From Fabrea salina (Eukaryota > Ciliophora > Heterotrichea > Heterotrichida > Fabreidae), in the NCBI GenBank assembly GCA_022984795.1, contig JALIHJ010000032.1, positions 1-64,000 on the forward strand: a DNA stretch of 64,000 nt. Direction: 5' to 3'. Below, in pieces: positions 16,776-24,493 of this stretch. A program made the translations under genes and the position numbers. The first letter of the stretch is position 1, and each line of letters begins with the position of its first letter. The notes under the pieces were generated by a model. The model was given only the letters and a program-made list of their open reading frames with translations. It had not been told where the DNA came from and did no database searches.

Positions 16776-17882
16776 ATGAAGGAGGACGGCTACAGAAGAA
16801 GACGCAGAAGCCGCGAAAGCGACCGTAGAAGGAGAAGGTCTCCTCCGAGGGGCAGGAGGAGGAGTCCTGTAAAGTCCCAAAGGAGAAGAAGGCAGTCTTC
16901 GTCTAGCTTGAGTTCAACAGACTCAGAGTACATGAAGACTGCTTCTTGGCTAGTAGGGAGGTCAAGGACTCGGTCTCCACACCCTTGGCTAAGACGCTTA
17001 GCTGGAGCAGCTCCTCCAAACAAGCACTACGAACGCGAAAGAGAAAGGGAACTTTTCTGGGACGGGTTTCAGTGGGTTACTCGTTCTAACATGTTTTCAG
17101 CAAACATAGACCAAGTGCTAGAGGCCAACAGAAGGGCTAGGAGACTCATGGTGTGGAACGTTCCTTTTGAATTTAACATATCAGAAGAAGACTTGAAGAA
17201 GTTCCTCAACAAAAAGATGCTTGAGTACCAACTCAACGACTCAGGAAACAAAAACCCAGTGCTGAAAGTCTGGGTGGACGAAGAAGACCCTAGCAAGTGC
17301 CTGGTAGAAGTCAGCACTCAGGACGAAGCTTCTAAGGCACAGAGACTAGACGGACTCAAACTCTTAGGAAGGCCACTTAAAGTAACTCGCACAGACGAAG
17401 AAGTAGGGGCCTTAGGACAAGTCCTTGGGATCAACACTAACGTTTTGGTCCAGCAAGACACAGTAGAGACCTCAGCAAAGGCAGCAGCAGCAGCAGCGGC
17501 AGCAATAAACGACATCCAGAGTTCAAAAGACACAAAACTCGAACTAACTCCTTCGCAACCCAAGACTCGCTCGAGGATCCTTAAAGTGTCTGACTTCATG
17601 TCCAGCAGAGCTGCGAGGAAAGCCCCTGAAAAGGAGTTTAGAGAAATTGAAGCAGACATGCAAGAAGAGTTCGAGCAGTTTGGTCCAGTGAGTTACTGCA
17701 GAATTGTGCGGCCAAGTGAGTCTGGGTTGGGAGCAGAAGCTGGTTCGGTTTTCATAGAGTTTGACACTCCTGAGCAAGCAGAGTCAGCTAAAGTGCAGAT
17801 GGCTGGGAAGAAGTACGACGGAAAGGACATAAAGATAATTGAAGTGCCTGATGAAGTGTTTAATTTAGAATTAAAAGTTTAG
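16776..17882 (+). CDS. U2AF2: U2AF large subunit (U2AF65)-like, only one canonical-position RRM plus UHM
   Basis: The protein is 368 aa from ATG 16776; the frame is open upstream but without another ATG. Order of parts: an Arg/Ser domain (about 6-60); a Trp-containing segment RELFWDGFQW that could be the ligand for the small U2AF subunit; one RRM (about 121-205, RNP2-like LMVWNVP, RNP1 position reading KCLVEVST without aromatic residues); a poly-Ala linker; and a C-terminal UHM (about 275-362, ADMQEEFEQFG, IVRPSESG, GSVFIEF, GKKYDGKDI) that fits U2AF65 better than other UHM proteins. U2AF65 normally has RRM1-RRM2-UHM (475 aa in human); here the second RRM is missing. Its stop (TAG) overlaps the stop of the convergent channel gene. 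Confidence 0.85.
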   Translation: MKEDGYRRRRRSRESDRRRRRSPPRGRRRSPVKSQRRRRQSSSSLSSTDSEYMKTASWLVGRSRTRSPHPWLRRLAGAAPPNKHYERERERELFWDGFQWVTRSNMFSANIDQVLEANRRARRLMVWNVPFEFNISEEDLKKFLNKKMLEYQLNDSGNKNPVLKVWVDEEDPSKCLVEVSTQDEASKAQRLDGLKLLGRPLKVTRTDEEVGALGQVLGINTNVLVQQDTVETSAKAAAAAAAAINDIQSSKDTKLELTPSQPKTRSRILKVSDFMSSRAARKAPEKEFREIEADMQEEFEQFGPVSYCRIVRPSESGLGAEAGSVFIEFDTPEQAESAKVQMAGKKYDGKDIKIIEVPDEVFNLELKV

Positions 17883-19270
17883 TCAAGCAGTTCTAGTTTG
17901 GACTCTAGTTGTTTCAGAACTTCTTCGAAGTTAGAGTGAGTTTTTTCTTGCTGGGCAATAGCTACCTCAATGTCCTTCATTTTTTGAGAGAACTTTTGTT
18001 CAGAACTGCCTAGGATCTTTTCGAACTTAGACATCAAGTCGATCTCTGCTGCTGTTTTGTTGTCATACTTGTTCGACACGTTTGTTTTTTCTTCTTCAAG
18101 AACCTTTTTCTTGAAGTACTTTTTGTATAGAAAGTAAAAGGGCAGTGCTAAGAACAAAGCTGCTCCTGGAATCACCCAAAGACCCCCAACGTGAGTTATG
18201 GATATTGGAGTTTCTATTCTGTGCTTGCAAGACTCGTCTTCTGTAACAAGTAGGTTCTTGTTCATTAGGTTCCTGTGCACAAAGTTTTCGTAAAGAACCA
18301 AGTTGGTGCTGCTTACTCTCTGCATAAACTCAGAGTCTATGTTCTTGGGAAAAGCTATTGCTAAGTAGTCTGGAACAAACATATCCCCAACTACCCTTAC
18401 TTCACAGTCGTTAGCAGTCATGTACAGTGCAATGGGGTGGGGCAGAGCAACAGCATCGTAGTCCCCGTCTTTTAAGTGACTGATCATTTCTAAGTACCCT
18501 TCGTAGGTCCAGCTTGGGTGACCTACAAAATCTGCCCCGAAGTCCTTAATTACGTTTTCGTATTCAAAAAGGGAAGCAACTTTCTTGTCTTCAATGTCTT
18601 TGTGGTCTTTGATTTCTGTGTAGACTTGGTCCAGAGTCATTCTTGAGGTTAAGTCAGCTGAGTAAGCTGCAAGTAACACGAAACTTGTGAACCAGTAAGA
18701 CAACTGCATCATTCTTCCAGGGATTGTTTTGATGGGCTTGTCTCCCACAAAAAACAAAGAAGCAAAGCTGTGCCAGCAACTTTCGAGAATCCCTTCCTTG
18801 TAAGAAAAGGGTATGGGGCCTTCAGTGTCTCTTTCTAGTATCCAAATAACGTTCCCCATAAACAATGCAATAAACACCAAACTGATCCACAAACTGAAGT
18901 GGAAAGGTTCGAGAAACAGCCATATCAGAGAATATTTCTGAACCTTAGCGATAAGCATGAGTCCTGAGTCGTAAGTTGGAGTTGAAAACTTCATTGAGTT
19001 TAGTCTTTCTGAAGTAATGGTGATTCCTGCAATAGCCATGTCTACCTTTGAGGTACTTACAGCTTCTAGCATGGGTTCCCATTCCATGCACTCTAAAGTC
19101 CACTCACTGTCACTCCAGCCCAGAGCCTCTACTATTTCAAACAACAAATCAATCGAGTAACCACTGAACTTGGACTTCTCAGTAGAGTTGGTGCTGCAGG
19201 AAACCATGGGTACCCAAGGACTTGTGACTACACTGTAGCCCAGCACTCCAGTTAGCAAGAGAATCCACAT
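17879..19270 (-). CDS. Ionotropic glutamate receptor-like channel
   Basis: The 463-aa subunit has a signal peptide (about 1-15), a split ligand-binding domain (S1 about 30-115, including YSIDLLFEIVEALGW and DMAIAGITITSERL), M1 (about 118-140), a re-entrant pore loop (SFASLFFVGDKP), M2 (SYWFTSFVLLAAYSADLTSR, like the SYTANLAAF gate), S2 (about 220-350) and a last span (about 365-388). A short cytoplasmic coiled coil ends it. It lacks the amino-terminal domain of animal receptors and so resembles compact prokaryotic GluR0-type and protist receptors. The ligand cannot be read off; I see no clear Arg/Glu set typical of glutamate binding. The start is ATG 19270, 35 bp from the divergent RING gene. 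Confidence 0.87.
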   Translation of the reverse strand: MWILLLTGVLGYSVVTSPWVPMVSCSTNSTEKSKFSGYSIDLLFEIVEALGWSDSEWTLECMEWEPMLEAVSTSKVDMAIAGITITSERLNSMKFSTPTYDSGLMLIAKVQKYSLIWLFLEPFHFSLWISLVFIALFMGNVIWILERDTEGPIPFSYKEGILESCWHSFASLFFVGDKPIKTIPGRMMQLSYWFTSFVLLAAYSADLTSRMTLDQVYTEIKDHKDIEDKKVASLFEYENVIKDFGADFVGHPSWTYEGYLEMISHLKDGDYDAVALPHPIALYMTANDCEVRVVGDMFVPDYLAIAFPKNIDSEFMQRVSSTNLVLYENFVHRNLMNKNLLVTEDESCKHRIETPISITHVGGLWVIPGAALFLALPFYFLYKKYFKKKVLEEEKTNVSNKYDNKTAAEIDLMSKFEKILGSSEQKFSQKMKDIEVAIAQQEKTHSNFEEVLKQLESKLELLD

Positions 19271-19305
19271 ATTATTGCCGGTAACGTAGTTTAAGAAGTT
19301 CTAAC

Positions 19306-19857
19306 ATGGGAAATGGGAAGTCAGGCTGTTTGTGTTTGGGGAAAAACAAAAGGCAAGAAGAAAACAGTGTGAGTGAAGAACAGAAAGAACAAGTAGTTTC
19401 AAACGAAGGCGTAACTGACCCTGACAAAGAAGCCAAGGCCAAAGTCATTATAGAGTCTGAATTCCGCAAAAGCGAAATCAAAGTAAGTGACTTCACTCCC
19501 ATGGGCACTGAAAAGAACTTTATGCGCTACAACTGCCCCATTTGCCTAAGGTACTTCGAAAGGATACTAGTAACTAAGTGCTGCAAGCAGTACATCTGCC
19601 ACAGCTGTGCACTCGAACTGAAAGACAAGGACGTTAACTTCATAGTGACTTGTCCGCACTGCAAAAGCGAAGAACTCCACTTAGCTGACGTGGACCCTAA
19701 AGAAACCGTCAGGAAGTACTCTGACTCGCCAATAGGAACCCACGAAAAAAACTGGGCTAACGAACTGAGGGTAGTTGAAGAGGACGTTGAAGAACTTTCT
19801 ATGCAGAACTCTCTTTTGTTTACTAAGCAGTCTGCAAACATGTATAACACAGCTTAA
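19306..19857 (+). CDS. N-myristoylated RING-type zinc-finger protein
   Basis: The 183-aa protein begins MGNGKSGCLC: Gly2 fits N-myristoylation and the Cys residues at 8 and 10 fit palmitoylation, so it is probably membrane-attached. A RING-type finger covers about 76-120 (CPICLRYFERILVTKCCK, YICHSCALEL, then CPHCKSEELH), suggesting a ubiquitin E3 ligase. The region after it is acidic and helical and unrecognised. The substrate is unknown. The start is fixed by the lipidation motif. It converges with the gene at 19871, with 13 bp between stop codons. Confidence 0.8.
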   Translation: MGNGKSGCLCLGKNKRQEENSVSEEQKEQVVSNEGVTDPDKEAKAKVIIESEFRKSEIKVSDFTPMGTEKNFMRYNCPICLRYFERILVTKCCKQYICHSCALELKDKDVNFIVTCPHCKSEELHLADVDPKETVRKYSDSPIGTHEKNWANELRVVEEDVEELSMQNSLLFTKQSANMYNTA

Positions 19858-19870
19858 TTGTAGGAGTTAG

Positions 19871-20311
19871 TTAAAAGATATTGTAGGTATTGGGGTCAGT
19901 TCGGTACTGACAGCTGTAGAGCTTCATCCAAGTTGGGTGGCAGGTTTCCCAGGGCTCTGCTTGTCTGAAGTAGCACTTCAAAAAAAGATCTCTGTTGAAG
20001 AGGCACTTAGAAGTCTCCTTCAAAAAGGCTTCGGAGTACTCGTAGTCAGTAGGTTCGCGCCAGGAGTAGCAGTGGTGGAGTTGTTCCAACTTGTCTTTGC
20101 ACTTCTTGAAAAGTTTGGTGTCCCCCTGTTTGACTCCTTCTTCTACACAGTCTTTTAACTCTTTGTGGAAGTACCCACAGTAGTTCCAAGCGTTCCCCAA
20201 AAACCTCAACTCTCCCTCATCAGGAACTTCTTCTTTTTCAAAGCGCTCTGTGACGTGGGGCTTGATGGGTTCCTGCTCAACGCCTACGACTTCTTGATGG
20301 TACCTATTCAT
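19871..20311 (-). CDS. Cys-rich CHCH-like protein, probably mitochondrial
   Basis: The 146-aa protein has paired cysteines in helices: NYCGYFHKELKDCVEEG, FKKCKDKLEQLHHCYSW, then CLFNRDLFLKCYF and ETCHPTWMKLYSCQYR. The spacings (CX9C or close to it) resemble CHCH proteins oxidised in the mitochondrial intermembrane space, such as complex I accessory subunits (NDUFA8/NDUFB10 type). There is no presequence or membrane span. The exact family is not clear. Its ATG overlaps the end of the SepSecS gene by 8 nt (ATGAATAG), the same geometry as the 94-aa/LST8 pair. Confidence 0.7.
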   Translation of the reverse strand: MNRYHQEVVGVEQEPIKPHVTERFEKEEVPDEGELRFLGNAWNYCGYFHKELKDCVEEGVKQGDTKLFKKCKDKLEQLHHCYSWREPTDYEYSEAFLKETSKCLFNRDLFLKCYFRQAEPWETCHPTWMKLYSCQYRTDPNTYNIF

Positions 20312-21686
20312 TTTTAGTTAACTTAGACATAATTTGGTCTAGTTTAGAAATAAAAGTTTCTAGTTCCCTCCGAGTCAAGCCAACTGCACAGGCTGCTGTC
20401 AGGTAAGCAACTGGGTACTCTGTGTAGGAGGCTCCGTAGTTCTCAAAAAGGTGTCCACATATTTCTTTGGTAGAGTTGCCTTTCACCACACGAGTTCCAG
20501 ACACCTTTCTCAAAAACAACTTAGAGCCTAGTTCTGTAGAGTTATCAATGCCACTTAGGGTAATTCCAAAGGAAATTGTGTTGCCTTTAGTGACCAGTAC
20601 TCTTTGGCCGTACTTAGCAGCTAGTTCTTCCAGGGCTCTTTGGAACTCAGGGAGCAAAGCTTTTCTTTCTTGAAGTAGTTTTCGGTACCCAGACTCGCCC
20701 ATACTCAAAAAGGTAATAAACAAGTCCAGCATTGAGGACGCAGAGGCCCTTCCTGGATAGATTCCTGATACTTGTTGCAAGAAACTTTTGCTTGAAGAAG
20801 ATATCACAGATCCGCCTACTGGAACCAAAAAGTTCTTGTCCGTACTTTGCACAACTGCGTCGACTCTGCCTAGTCTAGAAGCTTCTTTGATTTCGTGGGT
20901 GATTTTGGAGCACTGCAAACCGTAAGCGTTGTTGATTAAGTGGGGGATTTGGTGTTCCTTGCAGATCAAAGCAACTTTCTGGATGTTATCCGGGACTCTG
21001 GGGGCAAAGCAACTCGAGGTAGTCAGCATACAGGCTACTTCGTTTGGGTCGTCAATGGCGGAAGCAACGTCCCCTGTAACTACAGAGTCTCCTTCAAGAG
21101 TCCCTTCAACTACTTTTGCCTGGAGTCCAGCTGCATATATGCACTTCAAACAAGTTTTTTGGTCAATGCGGGGCCAAATTACGTACTTGGCTTGGGGTCT
21201 TTGCTGCTTGATAGCAAGGAGCACTAGAGTTATGGACATTCCTGTAGCTAAGGGGACAACTATGCACTCTTGTTTGGGCATCCCAGCTATTCTCAAAGCA
21301 TGTTTGGCAAAGGCGTTTGCAAGGGCAGCAACTAAAGAGGACCCTGCAGCTTTGGGCTGGACAGCTGCAATGTCTCCAGACCTTCCAACTCCGTGGGATA
21401 AGTAGAAGTTCCTTCGGGCAACTAAGTGTGAGTAAACTCTTCCTTCCCTTTCACCGACGCCTGCTCTGGCTCCTAAGTTGTTGGAGTCCATGCTTGCAAT
21501 TTCCATGAGTAGCTTTTCAATCATTAAGTCGGACCAGCCTTCTTGAGGAAGTTTTTTCTGGGTGAGAAGCATCCTTACTTCCTTTACTAGTGAGTTGCTC
21601 CACTAGCTACAAATTACGTCCTCCGAAACTTTAGCGTAAGTTTTGCCAATAATTGAACTCGCTAAATGAATGTTTGACTCATCCAT
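20304..21686 (-). CDS. SEPSECS: SepSecS, O-phosphoseryl-tRNA(Sec) selenium transferase
   Basis: The 455-aa PLP enzyme makes selenocysteinyl-tRNA from phosphoseryl-tRNA and selenophosphate. Hallmarks are MDSNNLGARAGVGEREGRV, GIGRSGDIAAVQPKAAGSS in the form GVGRSGDIAAVQPKAAG, YVIWPRIDQKTC, SCFAPRVPDNIQ, the PLP lysine in STDKNFLVPVGG, YPGRASAS and SGTRVVKGN. The true start is ATG 21684-21686: a 15-nt intron (GTAATTTGTAGCTAG, 21603-21617 on the plus strand) joins MDESNIHLASSIIGKTYAKV plus SED to WSNSLVKEVRMLLTQ, which restores the usual N terminus. The length is near the human 501, with a shorter N terminus. It implies a selenoproteome in this organism. It lies 7 bp after the gene at 21694 and overlaps the next gene by 8 nt. 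Confidence 0.96.
21603..21617 (-). other. 15-nt intron in SepSecS
   Basis: Minus-strand GTAATTTGTAGCTAG. Removing it restores the conserved SepSecS N terminus in frame. It has GTAA at the 5' end, A at position 10 and TAG at the 3' end. Confidence 0.93.
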
Positions 21687-21693
21687 TATTTAA

Positions 21694-22050
21694 CTATACA
21701 TTAAGTCTTTGGGTTAGCTTGGGGGAGTATCTTAAACTTGAAGGAACTAAAGGAGGCATTTTGACAGAGTTGTCACTGCGGTTTCTGGAAAGGGACCTTG
21801 AGTGTTTGGGTTGTTTAGCTAGCGTACATATGCTTAGGCCTCTGGTGGGAGTGTTGCTCCTTATAGAAGTGCTTGTGGTAGACCTGTCCGACTTAGGCGG
21901 TAACTGGTGAGTGCTGGGAAGTTGTTTGGAATTAAAGGGTCTTACGAATTTGCTGAACTGCTTCATTCTACACCCGAACTGGTTGGTAGTAAAGGGAGTA
22001 GGGATTCCTGAAAAAGTTCCGGCAGTGCTTAATTTAGTTTGTTTTGACAT
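21694..22050 (-). CDS. Small basic hypothetical protein, 118 aa
   Basis: No family is recognised. The 118 residues are Ser/Thr/Pro/Arg/Lys-rich and probably disordered, for example PSTHQLPPKSDRSTTSTS and SRSLSRNRSDNSV. It may be a nuclear or cytoskeletal small basic protein, but nothing fixes this. It is supported by its position: the start ATG (22050) is 22 bp from the CENP-A start and the end is 7 bp before the SepSecS start, so it fills the gap in a region where gaps are tiny. Confidence 0.6.
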   Translation of the reverse strand: MSKQTKLSTAGTFSGIPTPFTTNQFGCRMKQFSKFVRPFNSKQLPSTHQLPPKSDRSTTSTSIRSNTPTRGLSICTLAKQPKHSRSLSRNRSDNSVKMPPLVPSSLRYSPKLTQRLNV

Positions 22051-22072
22051 TTAAAAATGGTTGCAATCAATA

Positions 22073-22414
22073 ATGTCAAAAGATACTTCTGAACTAAACC
22101 GGAGACCAGAAAGCACCTTGGCTTTGAAAAAACTCAAACAAGCAAAAAAGCAAGAATTTGTTTTTAGAAAAAAAGAGTTCGAAGGAGTAGTCAGGGGGAT
22201 AGCTAAGAACGTTTGGAAGGAACAAGAGTTCAAGTGGAGCAAGTATGCCTTAGAAGCCCTCCAACACGCTGCAGAAAGCTACTTAGTTCACCTTTTCGAA
22301 GACTCCAACTTGTGTGCCCTCCACGCAAAACGAGTCACTTTGCTGGTGAAAGATATGCAGTTAGCAAGGCGGATCAGGGGTCGTTTTGAAACACTAATCA
22401 ACAGAACGTATTAA
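22073..22414 (+). CDS. CENPA: Centromeric histone H3 variant (CENP-A/CenH3)
   Basis: The 113-aa protein (ATG 22073) has a histone H3 fold ending QLARRIRG. Loop 1 is two residues longer than in canonical H3 and contains FKW where human CENP-A has FNW. It continues AAESYLVHLFEDSNLCALHA, with the HLFED of CENP-A, not the GLFED of H3. The N-terminal tail is short and does not resemble ARTKQTARKS. These are the accepted hallmarks of CENP-A. In ciliates CenH3 marks micronuclear centromeres, so the gene is expressed from this macronucleus for use in the germline nucleus (inference from Tetrahymena). The C-terminal tail is slightly extended (FETLINRTY). It is 3 bp from the convergent gene at its 3' end. 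Confidence 0.88.
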   Translation: MSKDTSELNRRPESTLALKKLKQAKKQEFVFRKKEFEGVVRGIAKNVWKEQEFKWSKYALEALQHAAESYLVHLFEDSNLCALHAKRVTLLVKDMQLARRIRGRFETLINRTY

Positions 22415-22417
22415 TAA

Positions 22418-22930
22418 TTAACTAGTTGCAGTTTTTTGGTCTTCTACAAACTTGAGTTTTCTTTTGTTTTCCACTGGGCTTTTGCTGCGTCGCAGTCTAA
22501 AACTACTGGGGAGGACAGAAATCCTTTTTTGGATGGTTTTGGTTTGTCTGAGGGTTTTGGGGGCAGGAACTGGCAAGGTTATGCAAGAAACATTTTGGGT
22601 TTTCTGAGGGAGTTTTTTTCCGAGTGTAGAGTAGGTGATGTTATTTGAGTTAACTTTAGGGTAGTAGAATTTAGGTTTTTTGGGAATGAAATGACTAAGT
22701 CTCGAAGTAACGGGAAGGGGAGTGTTTTTAGAGGAAAGACAAGTAGGTTTTTTTGTTGGGGTTTTTTCTTTCCTAGCTCTGGGGACTTTCACTAGTAAGT
22801 GGGAAGGGTTCCTGGTCATGGAAGTTTTGGGTCTTTCGTAGCACCTAGTTAAGTAGGTGTAGTCTATACAAGAGTAGTTCCTTTTGTTAGTTAGTGACTT
22901 GATGGGCGAGAACGCGTTTTTGATTTCCAT
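22418..22930 (-). CDS. Basic hypothetical protein, 170 aa
   Basis: No family is recognised. It is a Lys/Pro/Thr/Ser-rich, probably disordered 170-aa protein with several KTP/KKP patches (for example EKTPTKKPTC, FIPKKPKFYYPK). Such composition is seen in microtubule- or chromatin-associated proteins, but this is not evidence of function. The ATG (22930) lies 14 bp from the divergent PheRS start. The 3' end is 3 bp from the CENP-A gene. Confidence 0.6.
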   Translation of the reverse strand: MEIKNAFSPIKSLTNKRNYSCIDYTYLTRCYERPKTSMTRNPSHLLVKVPRARKEKTPTKKPTCLSSKNTPLPVTSRLSHFIPKKPKFYYPKVNSNNITYSTLGKKLPQKTQNVSCITLPVPAPKTLRQTKTIQKRISVLPSSFRLRRSKSPVENKRKLKFVEDQKTATS

Positions 22931-22944
22931 TAATTGGCATATTA

Positions 22945-24411
22945 ATGGAAGAGGCAGTGCTTGGAGAGCTTGAGTCAGGAGTAATAGAGAACTCTTTGGA
23001 GTTTGCTAAGGCAAAGGAGTTCGACCACTCTGAGTTGGTGGGAGTGATCAACAGTTTGGGAGCTGACGGGTTTGTAGTTACAGAAACCATGAAAAAACAA
23101 GAACGCGTTCTGACTGAAGAAGGAGAAGCTTACTTGAACCAAGGGTCTCCTGAAGCCCAGGTTTTTTACTTAGTGAAAGAAGCTGGACCGCTTGCACAAC
23201 AAGAGATTGTTTCGCGTTTGCCTCAAGTTGGAAAGATAGGCTTTGCTAAGTGCATGCAGAACAAGTGGATTTCTATGGACAAAGCTACCAAACAAGTCAG
23301 TACTTCAGCAGAGGAAATCACAGACCAAACCAAAGAACTCCTCAGAAGCATTGCAAGTTCAGAAGAGTACAAAGAAAACGAGTTCAAAGAAATGAAAAAA
23401 CGAAAACTCGTCAAAGAAGTAGAAAGGGCTTACTTCAAAGTACAGAAAGGACCTGACTACGCCCCTGTGAGAGTAAAAGCTTCTGCTGACGTCACAGCTG
23501 AAATGCTAGCTTCTGGAAGCTGGAAAACCACCCAGTTCAAGGAGTATAACTTCAACGCCCAGGGGAAGCTCCCTGAAGGAGGCCATCTGCACCCCTTGCT
23601 CAAAGTAAGAGCCCAAATGCGCACAATTTTGCTGGACATGGGGTTCCAAGAAATGCCAACTAACAACTGGGTAGAGTCAGCTTTCTGGAACTTCGACACT
23701 TTGTTCCAGCCTCAGTCGCACCCTGCAAGAGATGCCCACGACACTTTCTTTGTGAAGAATCCCCAACTCAGCGAGAACTTCCCCCCTGGGTACTGCGAGT
23801 CTGTCAAAGAAATGCACGAAGTGGGAGGTTGTGATAGCATTGGTTGGCGTTACAACTGGAGCAAAGAAGAAGCTTGCAAGAACCTTTTGCGCACCCACAC
23901 AACTGCAGTGTCTTCACGGATGCTTTACCAACTGGCTCAGGAAGGGTTTGAGCCCAAGAAGTACTTCAGCATTGACCGAGTGTTTAGGAACGAGAACTTA
24001 GACCAAACCCACTTAGCTGAGTTCCACCAAATCGAAGGCTTGATAGCTGACAAAGGTTTGGGACTGGCAGACCTTATGGGAGTGATCTCTGAGTTCTTCA
24101 GAAGACTAGGAATCACCAACTTAAAGTTCAAGCCTGCCTACAACCCCTATACAGAGCCGAGTATGGAAATCTTTGGCTACCACCCCATTCTTAAGTCTTG
24201 GACTGAAATAGGCAACTCCGGTGTGTTTAGGCCTGAAATGCTGCGTCCGATGGGTTTGCCGGAGGATGTGAGTGTAATTGCTTGGGGACTTTCTCTTGAA
24301 AGACCTACAATGATTCAGTATAACATCAAAAACATCAGGGACTTGTTTGGGCACAAAATAGGCATTGACGACATAAGGGACAACCCCATTTGCGTGTTCA
24401 AAGAAGGCTAA
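22945..24411 (+). CDS. FARSA: Cytosolic phenylalanyl-tRNA synthetase alpha subunit
   Basis: The 488-aa subunit charges tRNA-Phe together with the beta subunit (not in the window). The N-terminal part (about 1-150) holds winged-helix domains that bind tRNA. The class II catalytic core follows: [25 protein letters not shown] (motif 1 region, shortened here to its first 20 residues: [20 protein letters not shown]), [42 protein letters not shown] (motif 2), HQIEGLI and [13 protein letters not shown]. The final motif 3 includes GLSLERPTM. The length matches the eukaryotic subunit (508 in human). There is no targeting peptide, so it is cytosolic. The start is fixed by [12 protein letters not shown] and a divergent neighbour 14 bp away. 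Confidence 0.96.
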   Translation: MEEAVLGELESGVIENSLEFAKAKEFDHSELVGVINSLGADGFVVTETMKKQERVLTEEGEAYLNQGSPEAQVFYLVKEAGPLAQQEIVSRLPQVGKIGFAKCMQNKWISMDKATKQVSTSAEEITDQTKELLRSIASSEEYKENEFKEMKKRKLVKEVERAYFKVQKGPDYAPVRVKASADVTAEMLASGSWKTTQFKEYNFNAQGKLPEGGHLHPLLKVRAQMRTILLDMGFQEMPTNNWVESAFWNFDTLFQPQSHPARDAHDTFFVKNPQLSENFPPGYCESVKEMHEVGGCDSIGWRYNWSKEEACKNLLRTHTTAVSSRMLYQLAQEGFEPKKYFSIDRVFRNENLDQTHLAEFHQIEGLIADKGLGLADLMGVISEFFRRLGITNLKFKPAYNPYTEPSMEIFGYHPILKSWTEIGNSGVFRPEMLRPMGLPEDVSVIAWGLSLERPTMIQYNIKNIRDLFGHKIGIDDIRDNPICVFKEG

Positions 24412-24493
24412 GTAGTTAATAAATGGCTAGGCAAAGGTGTTGGGGTATTCTGTCGGGGTCTTAGGAGTAACGAGTGGCTGCAGCAATAATAAA

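Noticed and set aside
24437-24493. Longer eRF1 N terminus starting at 24437
   Set aside because: The first codon is TTG. The ATG at 24494 gives the normal eRF1 start and has the AAAATGG context.
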